Source of the DNA: Halobaculum sp. CBA1158
GTDB taxonomy: Archaea; Halobacteriota; Halobacteria; Halobacteriales; Haloferacaceae
DNA length: 64,000 nucleotides
Direction: 5' to 3'
NCBI RefSeq assembly: GCF_021431925.1
Contig: NZ_CP090371.1
Location: 186,001-250,000, forward strand
Both the position numbers and the translations under genes were made by a program. Shown here one piece after another: positions 55,796 to 64,000 of the stretch. The stretch's first letter is position 1. Each line of letters opens with the position of its first letter. Under the pieces are notes generated by a model that worked only from the letters and a program-made list of their open reading frames with translations, ran no database searches and was not told where the DNA came from.

Positions 55796-56320
55796 CTATA
55801 GCGGCTGCGCGTACACCGTCGTCGGGTACGCCGTCCCCTCCACCTCGAACGACGATGCGCCCACGCGCTCGAAGCCGCGGGCCTCGTAGAAGCCGCGGGC
55901 GTCGTCGTTCTCGCGGAACGTCTCGAGGACGAGTCGCCCGTGACGGTCGGGAGCGCGCTCGACCGCCTCGGCGAGCAGGGCCGAGCCGATCCCCTCGCCC
56001 TGCCGGTCGGGGGCGACGTACAGCGCCCGCAGTTCGGCGTCGTCGCGCTCGCAGAACGCCTTTCGCCCCTCGCCCCACACAGCGCCGGCGAAGCCGACGA
56101 CGGCCCCGGGCTCCCGGTCGACGGCGACGAGGAACGTCCGGCCGTCGCCCGTCGAGCGCTCGTATCGCTCCTGCAGGTCGACGCCGTCGGGGACGCCCAT
56201 CGACTCCAACTGCTCCGCGGGGAGGATGTCGACGTAGGCGTCGCGCCAGGCGTCGCGGTTGACCACCATCGCCGCGCGGAACTCCGTCGGCGACGCGACC
56301 GGCCGTATCTCCACGGACAT
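55796..56320 (-). CDS. GNAT-family N-acetyltransferase
   Basis: A 174-residue acetyl-CoA-dependent transferase of the GNAT fold. The acetyl-CoA motif A is LYVAPDRQGEGIGSALLAEA (Q/RxxGxG/A). Motif B is YEARGFERVGASSFEVEG. The acceptor is not predictable: this subfamily includes small-molecule and protein N-terminal acetyltransferases. It faces the glmM gene on the same strand, 48 bp from its stop. Confidence 0.9.
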   Translation of the reverse strand: MSVEIRPVASPTEFRAAMVVNRDAWRDAYVDILPAEQLESMGVPDGVDLQERYERSTGDGRTFLVAVDREPGAVVGFAGAVWGEGRKAFCERDDAELRALYVAPDRQGEGIGSALLAEAVERAPDRHGRLVLETFRENDDARGFYEARGFERVGASSFEVEGTAYPTTVYAQPL

Positions 56321-56368
56321 GGCCGAACCTGGGAAGCCGGCCGCGAAAAACCCTGGTCCTCGGCAGCC

Positions 56369-57748
56369 TCAGTCGTCAGCCGCCTCGCGCTTGGCGTCCG
56401 TCAGGGCCGCGACGGCCCCCTCGGCCAGCGCGGCCGCGCGGTCGGGATCGCGCGACTCGGCGTACACGCGCAGCTTCGGCTCCGTCCCCGACGGACGCAC
56501 GAGCACCCAGGCGTCGCCGTAGTCGAGCCGGTAGCCGTCCTTGGTGTCGGGCTCGGCGTCGGCGCGTTCGGCGTACTCCGCGGCGGCCGAGAGCATCGCC
56601 TCCAACTGTTCCTCGGAGTCGTACGCGACGTTCTCGCGGACGTTCGTGTAGTCCTCGTAGGGGGCGATCACCTCGCTGACGGTCGCCCCGCGTTCGGCCA
56701 GCAACTCGAGGAACTTCGCGGCGATGAACGCGCCGTCGCGCACGAGCCGGTAGTCGGGGAAGAAGACGCCGCCGTTGCCCTCGCCGGCGACGGGGACCGA
56801 CTCGCCGGCGGCCCACAGCTCGCGGACGCGGGTGATGATGTTCGTCGAGCCGATCGGCGTGAGTTCGAGGGTCGCGCCGACGGCGTCGCACACGTCCACG
56901 AGCCGCTGTGAGACGTTGACTGCGGCGACGGTCGTGTCGCCCTCGCTCAGGTCGCGCTCGGCCAGCGCCGCGAGCGAGGCGTCGCCCTCGACGTAGCTCC
57001 CCGTCTCGTCGAAGAAGACGGCGCGGTCGGCGTCGCCGTCGTGGGCGATCCCCACGTCGGCGTCGGCGGCGCGGACGAGCCGACCCAGGTCGTCGAGGTT
57101 CGCCTCGACCGGCTCCGGATCGCGGCCGGGGAAGTGGCCGTCCGGCTGGGCGTTGACCGTCACCACGTCGCAGCCGAGTTCCCGGAAGAACTCCGGCGAC
57201 GTGAGCGCGCCGGCTCCGTGGCCGGGGTCGAGCGCGACCGTGAGATCCGCGGCGGCGATCGCGTCGCGGTCGACGGCCGCGAGCAGGTCGGCGACGTAGT
57301 CGTCGTTGGCGTCGTCGACGCGGCGGGAGTCGCCGACGGCGTCCCAGGCGACGGTCGTCGCCTCCTCCGACAGCAGGCGCTCCTCGATCGTCTCCAGCCG
57401 GTCGACGGGGAGTTCGACGCCGTCGTCGCCGACGAGCTTCACGCCGTTGAATTTCGGGGGGTTGTGCGACGCGGTGATCATCACGCCCGGGACCGATTCG
57501 ATGTCGCAGTAGCGGACCAGACTCGGCGTGGGAACGACCCCCAGGCGCTCCACGTCGACGCCGGCGGCGGTGACGCCGGCGGCGGCGGCGTCGGCGAACG
57601 TCCGCCCCGAGGTGCGGGTGTCGCGGCCGAGGGCGACGCGGTCGGCGTCCCACGTCGCCGCCGCGGCCGCGGCCACGCGCGAGACGAACTCGGGGGTGAA
57701 CTCCTCGCCGACGACCCCGCGAGTGCCGCTGGAACCGAAGACCTTCAT
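56369..57748 (-). CDS. Phosphohexomutase of the GlmM/phosphoglucomutase type
   Basis: A 459-residue alpha-D-phosphohexomutase interconverting hexose 1- and 6-phosphates, such as glucosamine phosphate for UDP-GlcNAc. The start MKVFGSSGTRGVVGEEFTPE is the GTRG motif. The phosphoserine loop is TASHNPPKFNGVKL. The metal loop is GDADRAVFFDE. The sugar-binding DGAFIAAKFLE-type loop and the phosphate-binding RPSGTEPKLRVYAE complete the four domains. The archaeal enzymes can be GlmM or PGM/PMM, so substrate is not fixed. Start ATG 57748. Confidence 0.9.
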   Translation of the reverse strand: MKVFGSSGTRGVVGEEFTPEFVSRVAAAAAATWDADRVALGRDTRTSGRTFADAAAAGVTAAGVDVERLGVVPTPSLVRYCDIESVPGVMITASHNPPKFNGVKLVGDDGVELPVDRLETIEERLLSEEATTVAWDAVGDSRRVDDANDDYVADLLAAVDRDAIAAADLTVALDPGHGAGALTSPEFFRELGCDVVTVNAQPDGHFPGRDPEPVEANLDDLGRLVRAADADVGIAHDGDADRAVFFDETGSYVEGDASLAALAERDLSEGDTTVAAVNVSQRLVDVCDAVGATLELTPIGSTNIITRVRELWAAGESVPVAGEGNGGVFFPDYRLVRDGAFIAAKFLELLAERGATVSEVIAPYEDYTNVRENVAYDSEEQLEAMLSAAAEYAERADAEPDTKDGYRLDYGDAWVLVRPSGTEPKLRVYAESRDPDRAAALAEGAVAALTDAKREAADD

Positions 57749-57922
57749 TCGGTTCGTTGGTCCGACGGCCGTCGGGATAGTGGTTCCGAACCGGCGCGTG
57801 GTCGGCTCGGCCCGTCGTATCGCCGAGGCCGTCACATATGTCGATCCTACCCGACTGTCTCCCGAAGCGATACCGCATAGCCGAGAAACTAACTAACGGC
57901 TCTCGGCGCGAAGCGCGCCCCC

Positions 57923-59041
57923 ATGAAACTCGGATCGGGCCCCGGGAATCGTGTCTACGCGACGCGCGGGCTGACCGTCGGCAGCGTCACGGCGCGCGGG
58001 GAGTTCGAGCCACGCGGGGACCTGCCGAACCCACGGGTCCCGTTCTCCGGCAAACAGCGCGTCAACTTCGGTCCGCTGAACCGCTGGCGGACGAGACGGC
58101 TGCTCAGTCCGTTCACCGGCTGGTACACGACGACGAACGTCTGGGCGGTCGCCGACGGCGTGTTGTTGGCCACCGTCGGCCACCACCTCTACCGCTCGGT
58201 CGACGACGGTCGGTCGTGGTCGCACGTCCGCGAACTCCCGTTCGACTCGGGCCCGATGGGCTCGCTGCCGACGTCGGTGTGCGTCGCCGACGGCCGCGTG
58301 TTCCTCGCGGAGTACACCTTCGAGACGGAGCCCGCTCGCGTCCTCGTCAGCGAGGACGACGGCGCGTCCTGGCGACCGTATCTCGAGACCCGCGACCACC
58401 GTCACTTCCACGGCGTCTTCTCGGACCCGTACTCGGACACCGTGTGGGCGACGGCGGGCGACACCGACGAGGAGAGCGCGATCGGCCGGCTGGAAGACGG
58501 GGCGTTTCGGCCGGTCGGGACGGGGAGTCAGCGATGGCGAGCGGTGGGGCTCGCGTTCCTCCCCGACGCCGTCGTGTGGGGGATGGACTGTTCGTACGCC
58601 GAGGAGGTCCGCCTGTTCCGCCTGCCCAGGGACGCCGTCGGCGAGCAGGCTCCGAGGCCGGAGCAGATCGGCACGGCCGACGCCTCCGTCTACTACGCCG
58701 AGACCGTCTCGGTCGACGGCGAGGAGTGGGTCGCGCTCGCGACGGCGGCCGAAAGCGGCGTCGACGACACGTCCCCCGCCGGTTCGGTGAACACCTGTTC
58801 GCGGTCCGCTCGAGTGCTCGTCGCCGGGTCCGACTCGAACTACGAAGCATGGCACGAACTGTGTTCGTTCGACCGCCGGCGAACGGTCAACGAACACGTC
58901 TCGGGACTTCCCGACGCGAGCGCGTACGTCTTCATCGAGTCGACCGGCCGCGGCGAGCTGCTCGTGAACCCGTTCAACACGGCGACTCGACACGGGGAGG
59001 TCCTGGCGTTCGGTCCGGACGACCTCTCCGCGCTGCGGTAG
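57923..59041 (+). CDS. Asp-box (BNR) beta-propeller protein, hypothetical
   Basis: A 372-residue protein of beta-propeller type. Two clear Asp-boxes (SxDxGxxW) are SVDDGRSW and SEDDGASW. TTNVWAVADGVLLATVGHHL and VCVADGRVFLAEYTF look like blades. Asp-box proteins include sialidases and photosystem assembly factors, but no catalytic Arg triad is evident and there is no signal peptide. So it is a soluble propeller of unknown use. It converges on the AAC(3)-like gene (47 bp apart), and the two may form an accessory pair. Confidence 0.75.
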   Translation: MKLGSGPGNRVYATRGLTVGSVTARGEFEPRGDLPNPRVPFSGKQRVNFGPLNRWRTRRLLSPFTGWYTTTNVWAVADGVLLATVGHHLYRSVDDGRSWSHVRELPFDSGPMGSLPTSVCVADGRVFLAEYTFETEPARVLVSEDDGASWRPYLETRDHRHFHGVFSDPYSDTVWATAGDTDEESAIGRLEDGAFRPVGTGSQRWRAVGLAFLPDAVVWGMDCSYAEEVRLFRLPRDAVGEQAPRPEQIGTADASVYYAETVSVDGEEWVALATAAESGVDDTSPAGSVNTCSRSARVLVAGSDSNYEAWHELCSFDRRRTVNEHVSGLPDASAYVFIESTGRGELLVNPFNTATRHGEVLAFGPDDLSALR

Positions 59042-59088
59042 AAGACGGCCGCGATCGCGTAACCGAACGACGGTCGTCGCCGGATCGG

Positions 59089-59874
59089 TCAGGTCACGAG
59101 GTAGTACGGATCCGCGGCCATCTCGCGGCCGACGAACCGGTCGAGTTCCCTGATCGGCGTGACGTACACGCCGAGCCCGTTCAGATCGTAGCTCTCGAGG
59201 ACGCCCGCGGCGTCGAGATCACGCTGGAGCTTGAGCTTGTTGAACGTCCAGAAGATGCTGTCGTAGTAGTTCGTCCGCTGTTCGATCTCGGTGGCCTCGC
59301 CGTCGTCGTGTACGACTCCCTCGATGGTTCGCTCGACCGAATAGGGGGCGTCGTACTTGGCCTCGAGGTGGTGGAGGTACGAGCACTTCCAGTGGGGCGT
59401 TCCGATCGCGACGACCAGCACGTCGTCCTCGTAGAGCCGCTGGAAGCAGCCGTCAGCGGCGAACGTGTCCCGGTGGGTGCAGCCGTCGAACCGATACTCT
59501 CCCGCGACGAGGATCGACTTGCACGGATCGCTCGTCCGGTAGTCGGCCTCCTCGAGAAGGAGGGTGGAGAACGTCCCGTGCATCGGCTTCGAGTGCTGTC
59601 TGTCGAAGACCCCCGACTCCCGGAAGTAGTCCGTGAACCCGGGCGCGAGCACGGAATCGAACGCGTCGGTCAGGGCGTCCACGAGCAGTTCGTACGGGTT
59701 CCCGTCGAAGGCGGCGTTGACGTCGCTCAGCCCCACGTGAACGAACACCTCGTCGTAGTCTGCGTACGCGTCCAGGACCCGCTCGAGGCGGCGTCTGTCG
59801 CTCCGCTCGACTCGGCGGGGTCGGTTCTCCCACGCCTTGTTGACCGCGATCGTCGGCCATCGAGTTAGCTTCAC
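59089..59874 (-). CDS. AAC(3)-fold acetyltransferase-like protein
   Basis: A 261-residue protein with features of the aminoglycoside 3-N-acetyltransferase family: EVFVHVGLSDVNAAFDGNPY, VLAPGFTDYFRESGVFDRQH, YRTSDPCKSILVAGEYRFDG (RSxHP becomes RTSDP) and IGTPHWKCSYLHHLEAKYDA (the T-x-LH-x-x-E motif). In archaea such proteins are usually tied to sugar or surface-polymer biosynthesis rather than drug resistance. The HP-to-DP change may alter CoA or substrate binding. Promoter not obvious. It is convergent with the propeller gene. Confidence 0.7.
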   Translation of the reverse strand: MKLTRWPTIAVNKAWENRPRRVERSDRRRLERVLDAYADYDEVFVHVGLSDVNAAFDGNPYELLVDALTDAFDSVLAPGFTDYFRESGVFDRQHSKPMHGTFSTLLLEEADYRTSDPCKSILVAGEYRFDGCTHRDTFAADGCFQRLYEDDVLVVAIGTPHWKCSYLHHLEAKYDAPYSVERTIEGVVHDDGEATEIEQRTNYYDSIFWTFNKLKLQRDLDAAGVLESYDLNGLGVYVTPIRELDRFVGREMAADPYYLVT

Positions 59875-60072
59875 GAGAGAGCGGAGCAGCCGCTGACGCC
59901 TTAGTAATCGGCAAAAACCGGAAGTAGGGCCGCGTTACCGATATCGAGTGGACGGCCGGACCGGCGAACGGACGCTCCGACGACCCTCGCGGCGGTGAAC
60001 AGCCGGATCCGACGTTTCAGCCCTGATAGCTGGGGCCGAACGGTTATCCTCCGTCCCGGCCCCGGTCGGGGC
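59875..60072. other. Non-coding gap
   Basis: 198 bp between the divergent AAC(3)-like gene and the small ORF at 60073. The patch TTAGTAATCGGCAAAAACCG (from 59901) is the most AT-rich segment nearby and may carry the promoter of the minus-strand gene. No other structure seen. Confidence 0.4.
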
Positions 60073-60165
60073 GTGAACGCGAAGCACATGTCCACGGTGT
60101 CGATCGGCATGCTACTGGCGATGGCGACGGGCGTCGCCGCCCTCGTCGCCGTACAGGTGATCTGA
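60073..60165 (+). CDS. Single-helix membrane miniprotein
   Basis: A 30-residue frame from GTG 60073: MNAKHMSTVSIGMLLAMATG, then VAALVAVQVI. It has a short polar head and a single hydrophobic helix ending at the C-terminus. ATG 60088 gives a shorter version of 25 residues. The hydrophobic pattern and clean stop suggest a real small membrane protein. GGTTATCC (60043-60050), centred about 27 nt before the GTG, may be its TATA box. It is 54 bp upstream of the beta-CASP gene. Confidence 0.4.
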   Translation: MNAKHMSTVSIGMLLAMATGVAALVAVQVI

Positions 60166-60219
60166 GCCGTCGACGGCGAACCGACGGACCCAACCCCGCC
60201 GAGCGCCTGCGCTCTCCCG

Positions 60220-61458
60220 ATGGAGATCCAGTTCCTCGGCGGTGCCCGCGAGGTGGGGCGATCGGCGGTCCTCGTCGACGACGCGCTCCTCCTCGACTAC
60301 GGGATGGGCACCGGGGAGCCGCCGCGGTACCCCGTCGACCGACCGGAGCCGGACGCCGTCGTCGTCAGCCACGGGCACCTTGACCACGTCGGGCAGGTGC
60401 CGGCTCTCCTTCGCGGCGACCGTCGTCCGTCGATCTACTGGACGCCGCCGACGGCCGAACTCGCGCGGGTGCTCGCGCGAGACACGCTCAAGCTCCGCGG
60501 CTACGACTGCACCTTCACCGACAGCCACGTCCAGCGCCTCGGCGAGGTCGAACAGCGCCACGGGTACGGCGAGCCCTTCGAGGTGAGCGCCGGCGGCACC
60601 GACTACGAGGTCACGTTCTTCGACGCCGGCCACATCCCCGGAAGCGCGCACGTCCTCGTCAGCGACGGGGAGACGCGACTGCTGTACACCGGCGACTTCC
60701 ACACGGACGACACCCGTCTGCTGTCGGGATCGACGGCGCGACCCGATGCCGACGCCGTGATCTGCGAGAGCACCTACTCGGACGCGGCCCACGAGGACCG
60801 CGCCCGCGTCGAGGAGCGCTTCGTTGAGACGGTACGCACCACCCGATACGAGGGCGGAACCCCGTTGATCCCGGCGTTCGCCATCGGCCGCACCCAGGAG
60901 GTGCTGTCGGTGCTCGCGGACACCGAGATCCGGCCGTACCTCGACGGGATGGGGCAACGGATCACCGACATCGTCCGCGAGCATCCCGAGTACGTCCGCG
61001 ACCCGGATCTGCTTCGACGGGCGAAAGCCGGCGCGCGCTACGTCACCGGCGACGACGGCCAACGCGAGCGGATCGCCGCCGACAACGAGGCCATCGTCAC
61101 CACGGCCGGGATGCTCTCGGGCGGTCCGGTGATGCGGTACCTCCCGATGCTCCGGTCGAACCCCACGAATCGGGTGTGTCTCACCGGCTACCAGGTCGAG
61201 GGAACCAACGGCCGGCGACTGCTCGACCACGGGCGGTGCGAACTCGACGGCGGCGTCGTCCCCGTCGCCGCCCGCGTCGACCTGTTCGACTTCTCGGCGC
61301 ACGCCGACCGCGACGGCCTGCGCGCGTTCCTCGACGACTACCGCGACGCACGGGTCCTCGTCAATCACGGCGATCGTTGCCCGGCGTTCGCAGAGGAGTT
61401 GCGCGGCGACGGCTACGCCGCCGCCGCGCCCGAACTCGGCGACCGTGTCGCGATCTGA
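60220..61458 (+). CDS. Beta-CASP MBL-fold nuclease, aCPSF2-like
   Basis: A 412-residue metallo-beta-lactamase/beta-CASP protein, predicted RNase. MEIQFLGGAREVGRSAVLVD is the typical first strand. Zinc motif 2 is VVSHGHLDHVG (HxHxDH). AGHIPGSAHVLVSDGE and YTGDFHTDDTRLL give motifs 3 and 4. The beta-CASP region contains PLIPAFAIGRTQEVLSVLAD, TTAGMLSGGPVMRYLPML, and FSAHADRDGLRAFLDDY, then NHGD. It lacks the N-terminal KH domains of aCPSF1/FttA, so it resembles aCPSF2 or RNase J-like enzymes. Confidence 0.9.
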   Translation: MEIQFLGGAREVGRSAVLVDDALLLDYGMGTGEPPRYPVDRPEPDAVVVSHGHLDHVGQVPALLRGDRRPSIYWTPPTAELARVLARDTLKLRGYDCTFTDSHVQRLGEVEQRHGYGEPFEVSAGGTDYEVTFFDAGHIPGSAHVLVSDGETRLLYTGDFHTDDTRLLSGSTARPDADAVICESTYSDAAHEDRARVEERFVETVRTTRYEGGTPLIPAFAIGRTQEVLSVLADTEIRPYLDGMGQRITDIVREHPEYVRDPDLLRRAKAGARYVTGDDGQRERIAADNEAIVTTAGMLSGGPVMRYLPMLRSNPTNRVCLTGYQVEGTNGRRLLDHGRCELDGGVVPVAARVDLFDFSAHADRDGLRAFLDDYRDARVLVNHGDRCPAFAEELRGDGYAAAAPELGDRVAI

Positions 61459-61602
61459 CCCCGATGCCGGGGCGCTCGCCCTCCAGAACCGATCGACGGC
61501 CGGGCGCGACGCGGACGGGATACGGTGGCGACGCGGACGCGACACGGCCGCAGCATCCGGTGCGGCGTAATATCCAATGAGTTCCCAGCCGTACTAACGC
61601 GC

Positions 61603-62025
61603 GTGTCCGAAGACGGGGATCCGATCGACCCGGAGTCGATCATCGAACGGCGGGACCGTCGGCTGTCGCGCCAGGGACACGCCGCGGTCAGCGGAGCGCT
61701 GGCCACGTCGGCGCTCGCGGTCGCGGTCCTCTCGCTGTCGGTCGCGCTCGGGCTGGTCGGCACGCGCGCCCTGTATCCCGTGTTCATGCTCATCGCGCCG
61801 GGCGCGATCGGGGGCGTGTGGCTCAACACCGTCCTGATCGACTACGTCGACCGGCCCGTCCGGTGGTTCAGACGGATCGTCGGCGGGGTGCTGGGCGTGG
61901 ACGCGGCGGTGTTCTCCGCCGCCATCGCCCTGGGCGGCGCGGAGTTCGATGCGGTCCGGCTGCTCGGGGCCTTCTTCGCCGTCGCGTGGCTCGTCGGCGT
62001 CGCGGCCGTCTGGCGGTTCGGGTGA
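61603..62025 (+). CDS. Membrane protein, hypothetical
   Basis: A 140-residue protein from GTG 61603. An acidic/basic head (DPESIIERRDRRLSRQGHAA) is followed by four helices: SGALATSALAVAVLSLSVAL, YPVFMLIAPGAIGGVWLNTV, IVGGVLGVDAAVFSAAIALG and LLGAFFAVAWLVGVAAVWRF. No family recognised. The AT-rich GGCGTAATATCC at 61564-61575 may be its promoter, 27-38 nt upstream. It is 144 bp after the beta-CASP gene. Confidence 0.65.
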   Translation: MSEDGDPIDPESIIERRDRRLSRQGHAAVSGALATSALAVAVLSLSVALGLVGTRALYPVFMLIAPGAIGGVWLNTVLIDYVDRPVRWFRRIVGGVLGVDAAVFSAAIALGGAEFDAVRLLGAFFAVAWLVGVAAVWRFG

Positions 62026-62096
62026 CCGTCTCCGGGAGCAACAGCGGTCCCGAAATCGTCGACGGCTATTCCAATCGGCGTCCCGTCGTCGTGGTC

Positions 62097-63482
62097 ATGG
62101 ATCGACACGAACGAGCCGCGTCGCTCGACCGGCGAGAACTCCTCCGTCGTACGGGAGCCGCGGGGACCCTCGCGGCGGTCGCCCTCCCGGGGTGTGTCGG
62201 GTCCTCCGGTGCACCCCGGGCATCGACCGACGGGACGCCGTCGAGCGGACCCACGTCGACCACCTCGACCGAGCCGACCGAGCCGACTGAGGCGACCGCG
62301 CCGACGGCCCTCGCGACCGACCTCGTCGCCGAGGGGTTCGACGCTCCGCTGGGGCTGGAAGCGCCCGCCGGCGTCGACGGCCGCCTGTACGTCGTCGACC
62401 AGGGCGGCACGGTGACCGTCGTGAGCGGGAGCGGAGACGGGCGGTCGACGTTCCTCGACGTGACGGGGAGACTCGCCCGCGCGGGCGGCGAGATGGGGCT
62501 GCTGGGCCTCGCGTTCCACCCCGAGTTCCCCGACGAGGACCGCGTTTACGTCCGGTACAGCGCCCCGCTGGGCGACGACGCGCCCGGCGAGTACAGCCAC
62601 ACGTTCGCGCTCTCGGAGTTCCGCGCGACGCCCGAGGGGGCCGACCCCGACAGCGAGCGCGTCCTGCTCGAGGTCCCGGAACCGCAGCCCAATCACAACG
62701 CGGGCTCGGTCGTCTTCGGCCCCGACGGTCTGCTGTACGTCGGGGTCGGCGACGGCGGCGGCGCGAACGACCGGGGGACGGGTCACGTCGAGGACTGGTA
62801 CGACGCGGTCCCCGGCGGCAACGGCCAGGACCTGACCGAGAACCTCCTCGGGAGCGTCCTCCGGATCGACCCGCTCGGCGGCGACGGCGTGGGCGTCGAC
62901 GGCGACGGCGACCCGTACGGGATCCCCGAGGACAATCCCCTCGTCGGGGTCGATGGCCTCGACGAGCAGTACGCGTGGGGACTCCGCAACCCCTGGCGGT
63001 TCGGCTTCGACCGCGAGACCGGCGACTTCCTCGTCGCCGACGTGGGACAAAGCGCGTACGAGGAGGTGAACCGGGTCGAACGCGGCGGCAACTACGGCTG
63101 GAACGTGCGGGAGGGGTTCCACCCGTTCGGGGCCGAGGAAGCCCCGACGGAGACGCCCGACGGCGAGCCGCTGCTCGACCCCGTGCTGGAGTACCCGCAC
63201 TCGGACGCCGAGGTGTCGGGCGTCTCGGTCATCGGCGGCTACGTCTACCGCGGCGACGCGGTCTCCGACCTCGCGGGGACGTACGTCTTCGGCGATTACC
63301 GACCCGGCGGCGACCTCTTCCTCGCGGAACCACGAGAGTCCGGGCGCTGGCCGATCCGGGCGGTGCCGACGGAGGGACTCGGCGAGGGCCTGCTGTCGTT
63401 CGGCGAGGGGCCCGACGGAGCGCTGTACGTCTGCACCGTCGGCGACGGCGGCGGCGCGGTGCGCCGGGTCGTGGACGCCTGA
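62097..63482 (+). CDS. PQQ-dependent sugar dehydrogenase, Tat lipoprotein
   Basis: A 461-residue exported soluble aldose-sugar dehydrogenase (Gdh/Asd type). The Tat signal has twin Arg (RRELLRRTGAAGTLAAVALP), followed by the lipobox Cys of PGC, so it is likely lipid-anchored outside. A Thr/Pro/Ser linker follows. The propeller motifs are GEMGLLGLAFHPEFPDEDRV, EPQPNHNAGSVVFGPDGLLY, VGVGDGGGANDRG and GLRNPWRFGFDRETGDFLVA, with DVGQSAYEEVNRVERGGNYG. It oxidises sugars with PQQ if that cofactor is available. Start ATG 62097. Confidence 0.92.
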   Translation: MDRHERAASLDRRELLRRTGAAGTLAAVALPGCVGSSGAPRASTDGTPSSGPTSTTSTEPTEPTEATAPTALATDLVAEGFDAPLGLEAPAGVDGRLYVVDQGGTVTVVSGSGDGRSTFLDVTGRLARAGGEMGLLGLAFHPEFPDEDRVYVRYSAPLGDDAPGEYSHTFALSEFRATPEGADPDSERVLLEVPEPQPNHNAGSVVFGPDGLLYVGVGDGGGANDRGTGHVEDWYDAVPGGNGQDLTENLLGSVLRIDPLGGDGVGVDGDGDPYGIPEDNPLVGVDGLDEQYAWGLRNPWRFGFDRETGDFLVADVGQSAYEEVNRVERGGNYGWNVREGFHPFGAEEAPTETPDGEPLLDPVLEYPHSDAEVSGVSVIGGYVYRGDAVSDLAGTYVFGDYRPGGDLFLAEPRESGRWPIRAVPTEGLGEGLLSFGEGPDGALYVCTVGDGGGAVRRVVDA

Positions 63483-63501
63483 GATCGGGGGCGACCGGGA
63501 G

Positions 63502-64000
63502 TCACAGCCAGCCCTCTCGGCGGAAGTACGCGACGAGCACGACGGCGATGCCGGCCATCCCGAGCATCGTCGCGTGGTAGGCGTACGGCCACGTCAGCTC
63601 CGGCATCGTCTCGAAGTTCATGCCGAAGACGCCGGCGACGAACGTCAGCGGGAGGACGACCGTCGCGACGACGGTCAGCCGGCGCATCACCTCGTTGGTC
63701 GACTGCGAGAGTGTGTTGAGGTAGATGTCCCGCGCGCCCGCCGTGAGGTCGCGATACGTCTCGGTCAGCTCGACCAGCTGGACGAGGTGGTCGTACACGT
63801 CGCGGTAGTACTTCTCGGTCTCCCCGGCGACGTGGTCGGCGTCGCCCCGCGAGAGCGCGTTCATCGCGTCGCGCGTCGGCCACACGACACGCCGCACCGA
63901 CAGCAGCTCCCGCCGAAGCTCGTTGATCACCGGGAGGGTGTCCGGGTCGGGGGCCTCGACGACCCGCTCTTCGACGGTCTCGATGTCGTCCTCCAGCTCC
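63502..64000 (-). CDS. corA: CorA-type magnesium transporter, N-terminus cut by window edge
   Basis: C-terminal part of a CorA divalent cation channel. About 165 residues are visible: ELEDDIETVEERVVEAPDPD, then the stalk helix RRELLSVRRVVWPTRDAMNA. The first membrane helix ends with GMNFETMPEL, the invariant GMN pore motif and MPEL loop. The second helix (YHATMLGMAGIAVVLVAYF) and basic end (RREGWL) follow. The start is outside the window. Confidence 0.95.
   Translation of the reverse strand, partial: ELEDDIETVEERVVEAPDPDTLPVINELRRELLSVRRVVWPTRDAMNALSRGDADHVAGETEKYYRDVYDHLVQLVELTETYRDLTAGARDIYLNTLSQSTNEVMRRLTVVATVVLPLTFVAGVFGMNFETMPELTWPYAYHATMLGMAGIAVVLVAYFRREGWL

Noticed and set aside
59089-59874. 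Aminoglycoside resistance gene
   Set aside because: The fold fits AAC(3), but the HP motif is altered and context is not resistance; calling it a drug resistance gene is not supported.

Overview
The window is chromosomal DNA of a halophilic archaeon (class Halobacteria). The evidence is very high G+C, strongly acidic deduced proteins, TATA-box promoters 25-35 nt upstream of start codons, an archaeal 16S rRNA beginning ATTCCGGTTGATCCTGCC, a haloarchaeal rRNA operon order (16S, tRNA-Ala, 23S, 5S, tRNA-Cys), an intron-containing tRNA, MC1 chromosomal protein, TBP, RadA, prefoldin, archaeal ribosomal proteins L39e, L31e and LX, and haloarchaeal [2Fe-2S] ferredoxin. The 16S sequence looks closest to the Haloferacales, but I cannot place the genus from the sequence alone.

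Layout. 0-5.4 kb: a truncated SDR, valS, a small membrane protein, pyrD, an AbrB-like protein and MC1. 5.4-11.4 kb: the rRNA operon with at least three upstream promoter-like elements, both bulge-helix-bulge processing stems, 16S, tRNA-Ala(TGC), 23S, 5S and tRNA-Cys(GCA). 11.4-14.3 kb: two membrane proteins, an intron-bearing tRNA-Arg(TCT) flanked by partial copies of its own 3' end, and an overlapping UPF0200/UPF0201 pair. 14.3-26.8 kb: SRPBCC protein, winged-helix regulator, SurE, MBL hydrolase, MFS transporter, cupin, SRP54, LysE exporter, a catalytically dead M48-like membrane protein, hisG, CPBP protease and TBP. 26.9-31.3 kb: Trm-G10-like methyltransferase, then the conserved cluster rpl39e-rpl31e-eif6-rplX-pfdA-ftsY. 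31.3-41.3 kb: nucleoside-recognition membrane protein, amidohydrolase of the MtaD/DadD type, a degenerate histidine kinase, ahcY, a chemotaxis transducer, ThpR, a TPR protein and a DUF424 protein.

41.4-49.1 kb: sufS-sufU; an overlapping three-gene unit of a divergent pterin-synthase-like (QueD/PTPS) protein, a GT4 glycosyltransferase and a SAM methyltransferase; DUF457 and small membrane proteins; radA; a PspAB-like protein. 49.3-53.9 kb: LURP-one protein, HtpX, type IV pilin, ferredoxin and prepilin peptidase. 54-64 kb: hisI with a coiled-coil protein, GNAT, GlmM-type phosphohexomutase, an Asp-box propeller protein, an AAC(3)-fold acetyltransferase-like protein, a 30-residue membrane peptide, a beta-CASP nuclease, a membrane protein, a Tat lipoprotein PQQ-type sugar dehydrogenase and the C-terminal part of CorA.

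Most of the window is housekeeping: translation, protein targeting (SRP54, FtsY), nucleotide and histidine biosynthesis, SAM-cycle salvage, Fe-S assembly and recombination. I see no CRISPR array, intact insertion sequence or prophage. The most interesting signals are the pterin/glycosyltransferase/methyltransferase operon whose pterin enzyme has lost its catalytic triad, two membrane-bound pseudo-enzymes (M48 and histidine kinase), the tRNA-Arg locus with nearby tRNA fragments, and recurrent simple repeats both inside and between genes.
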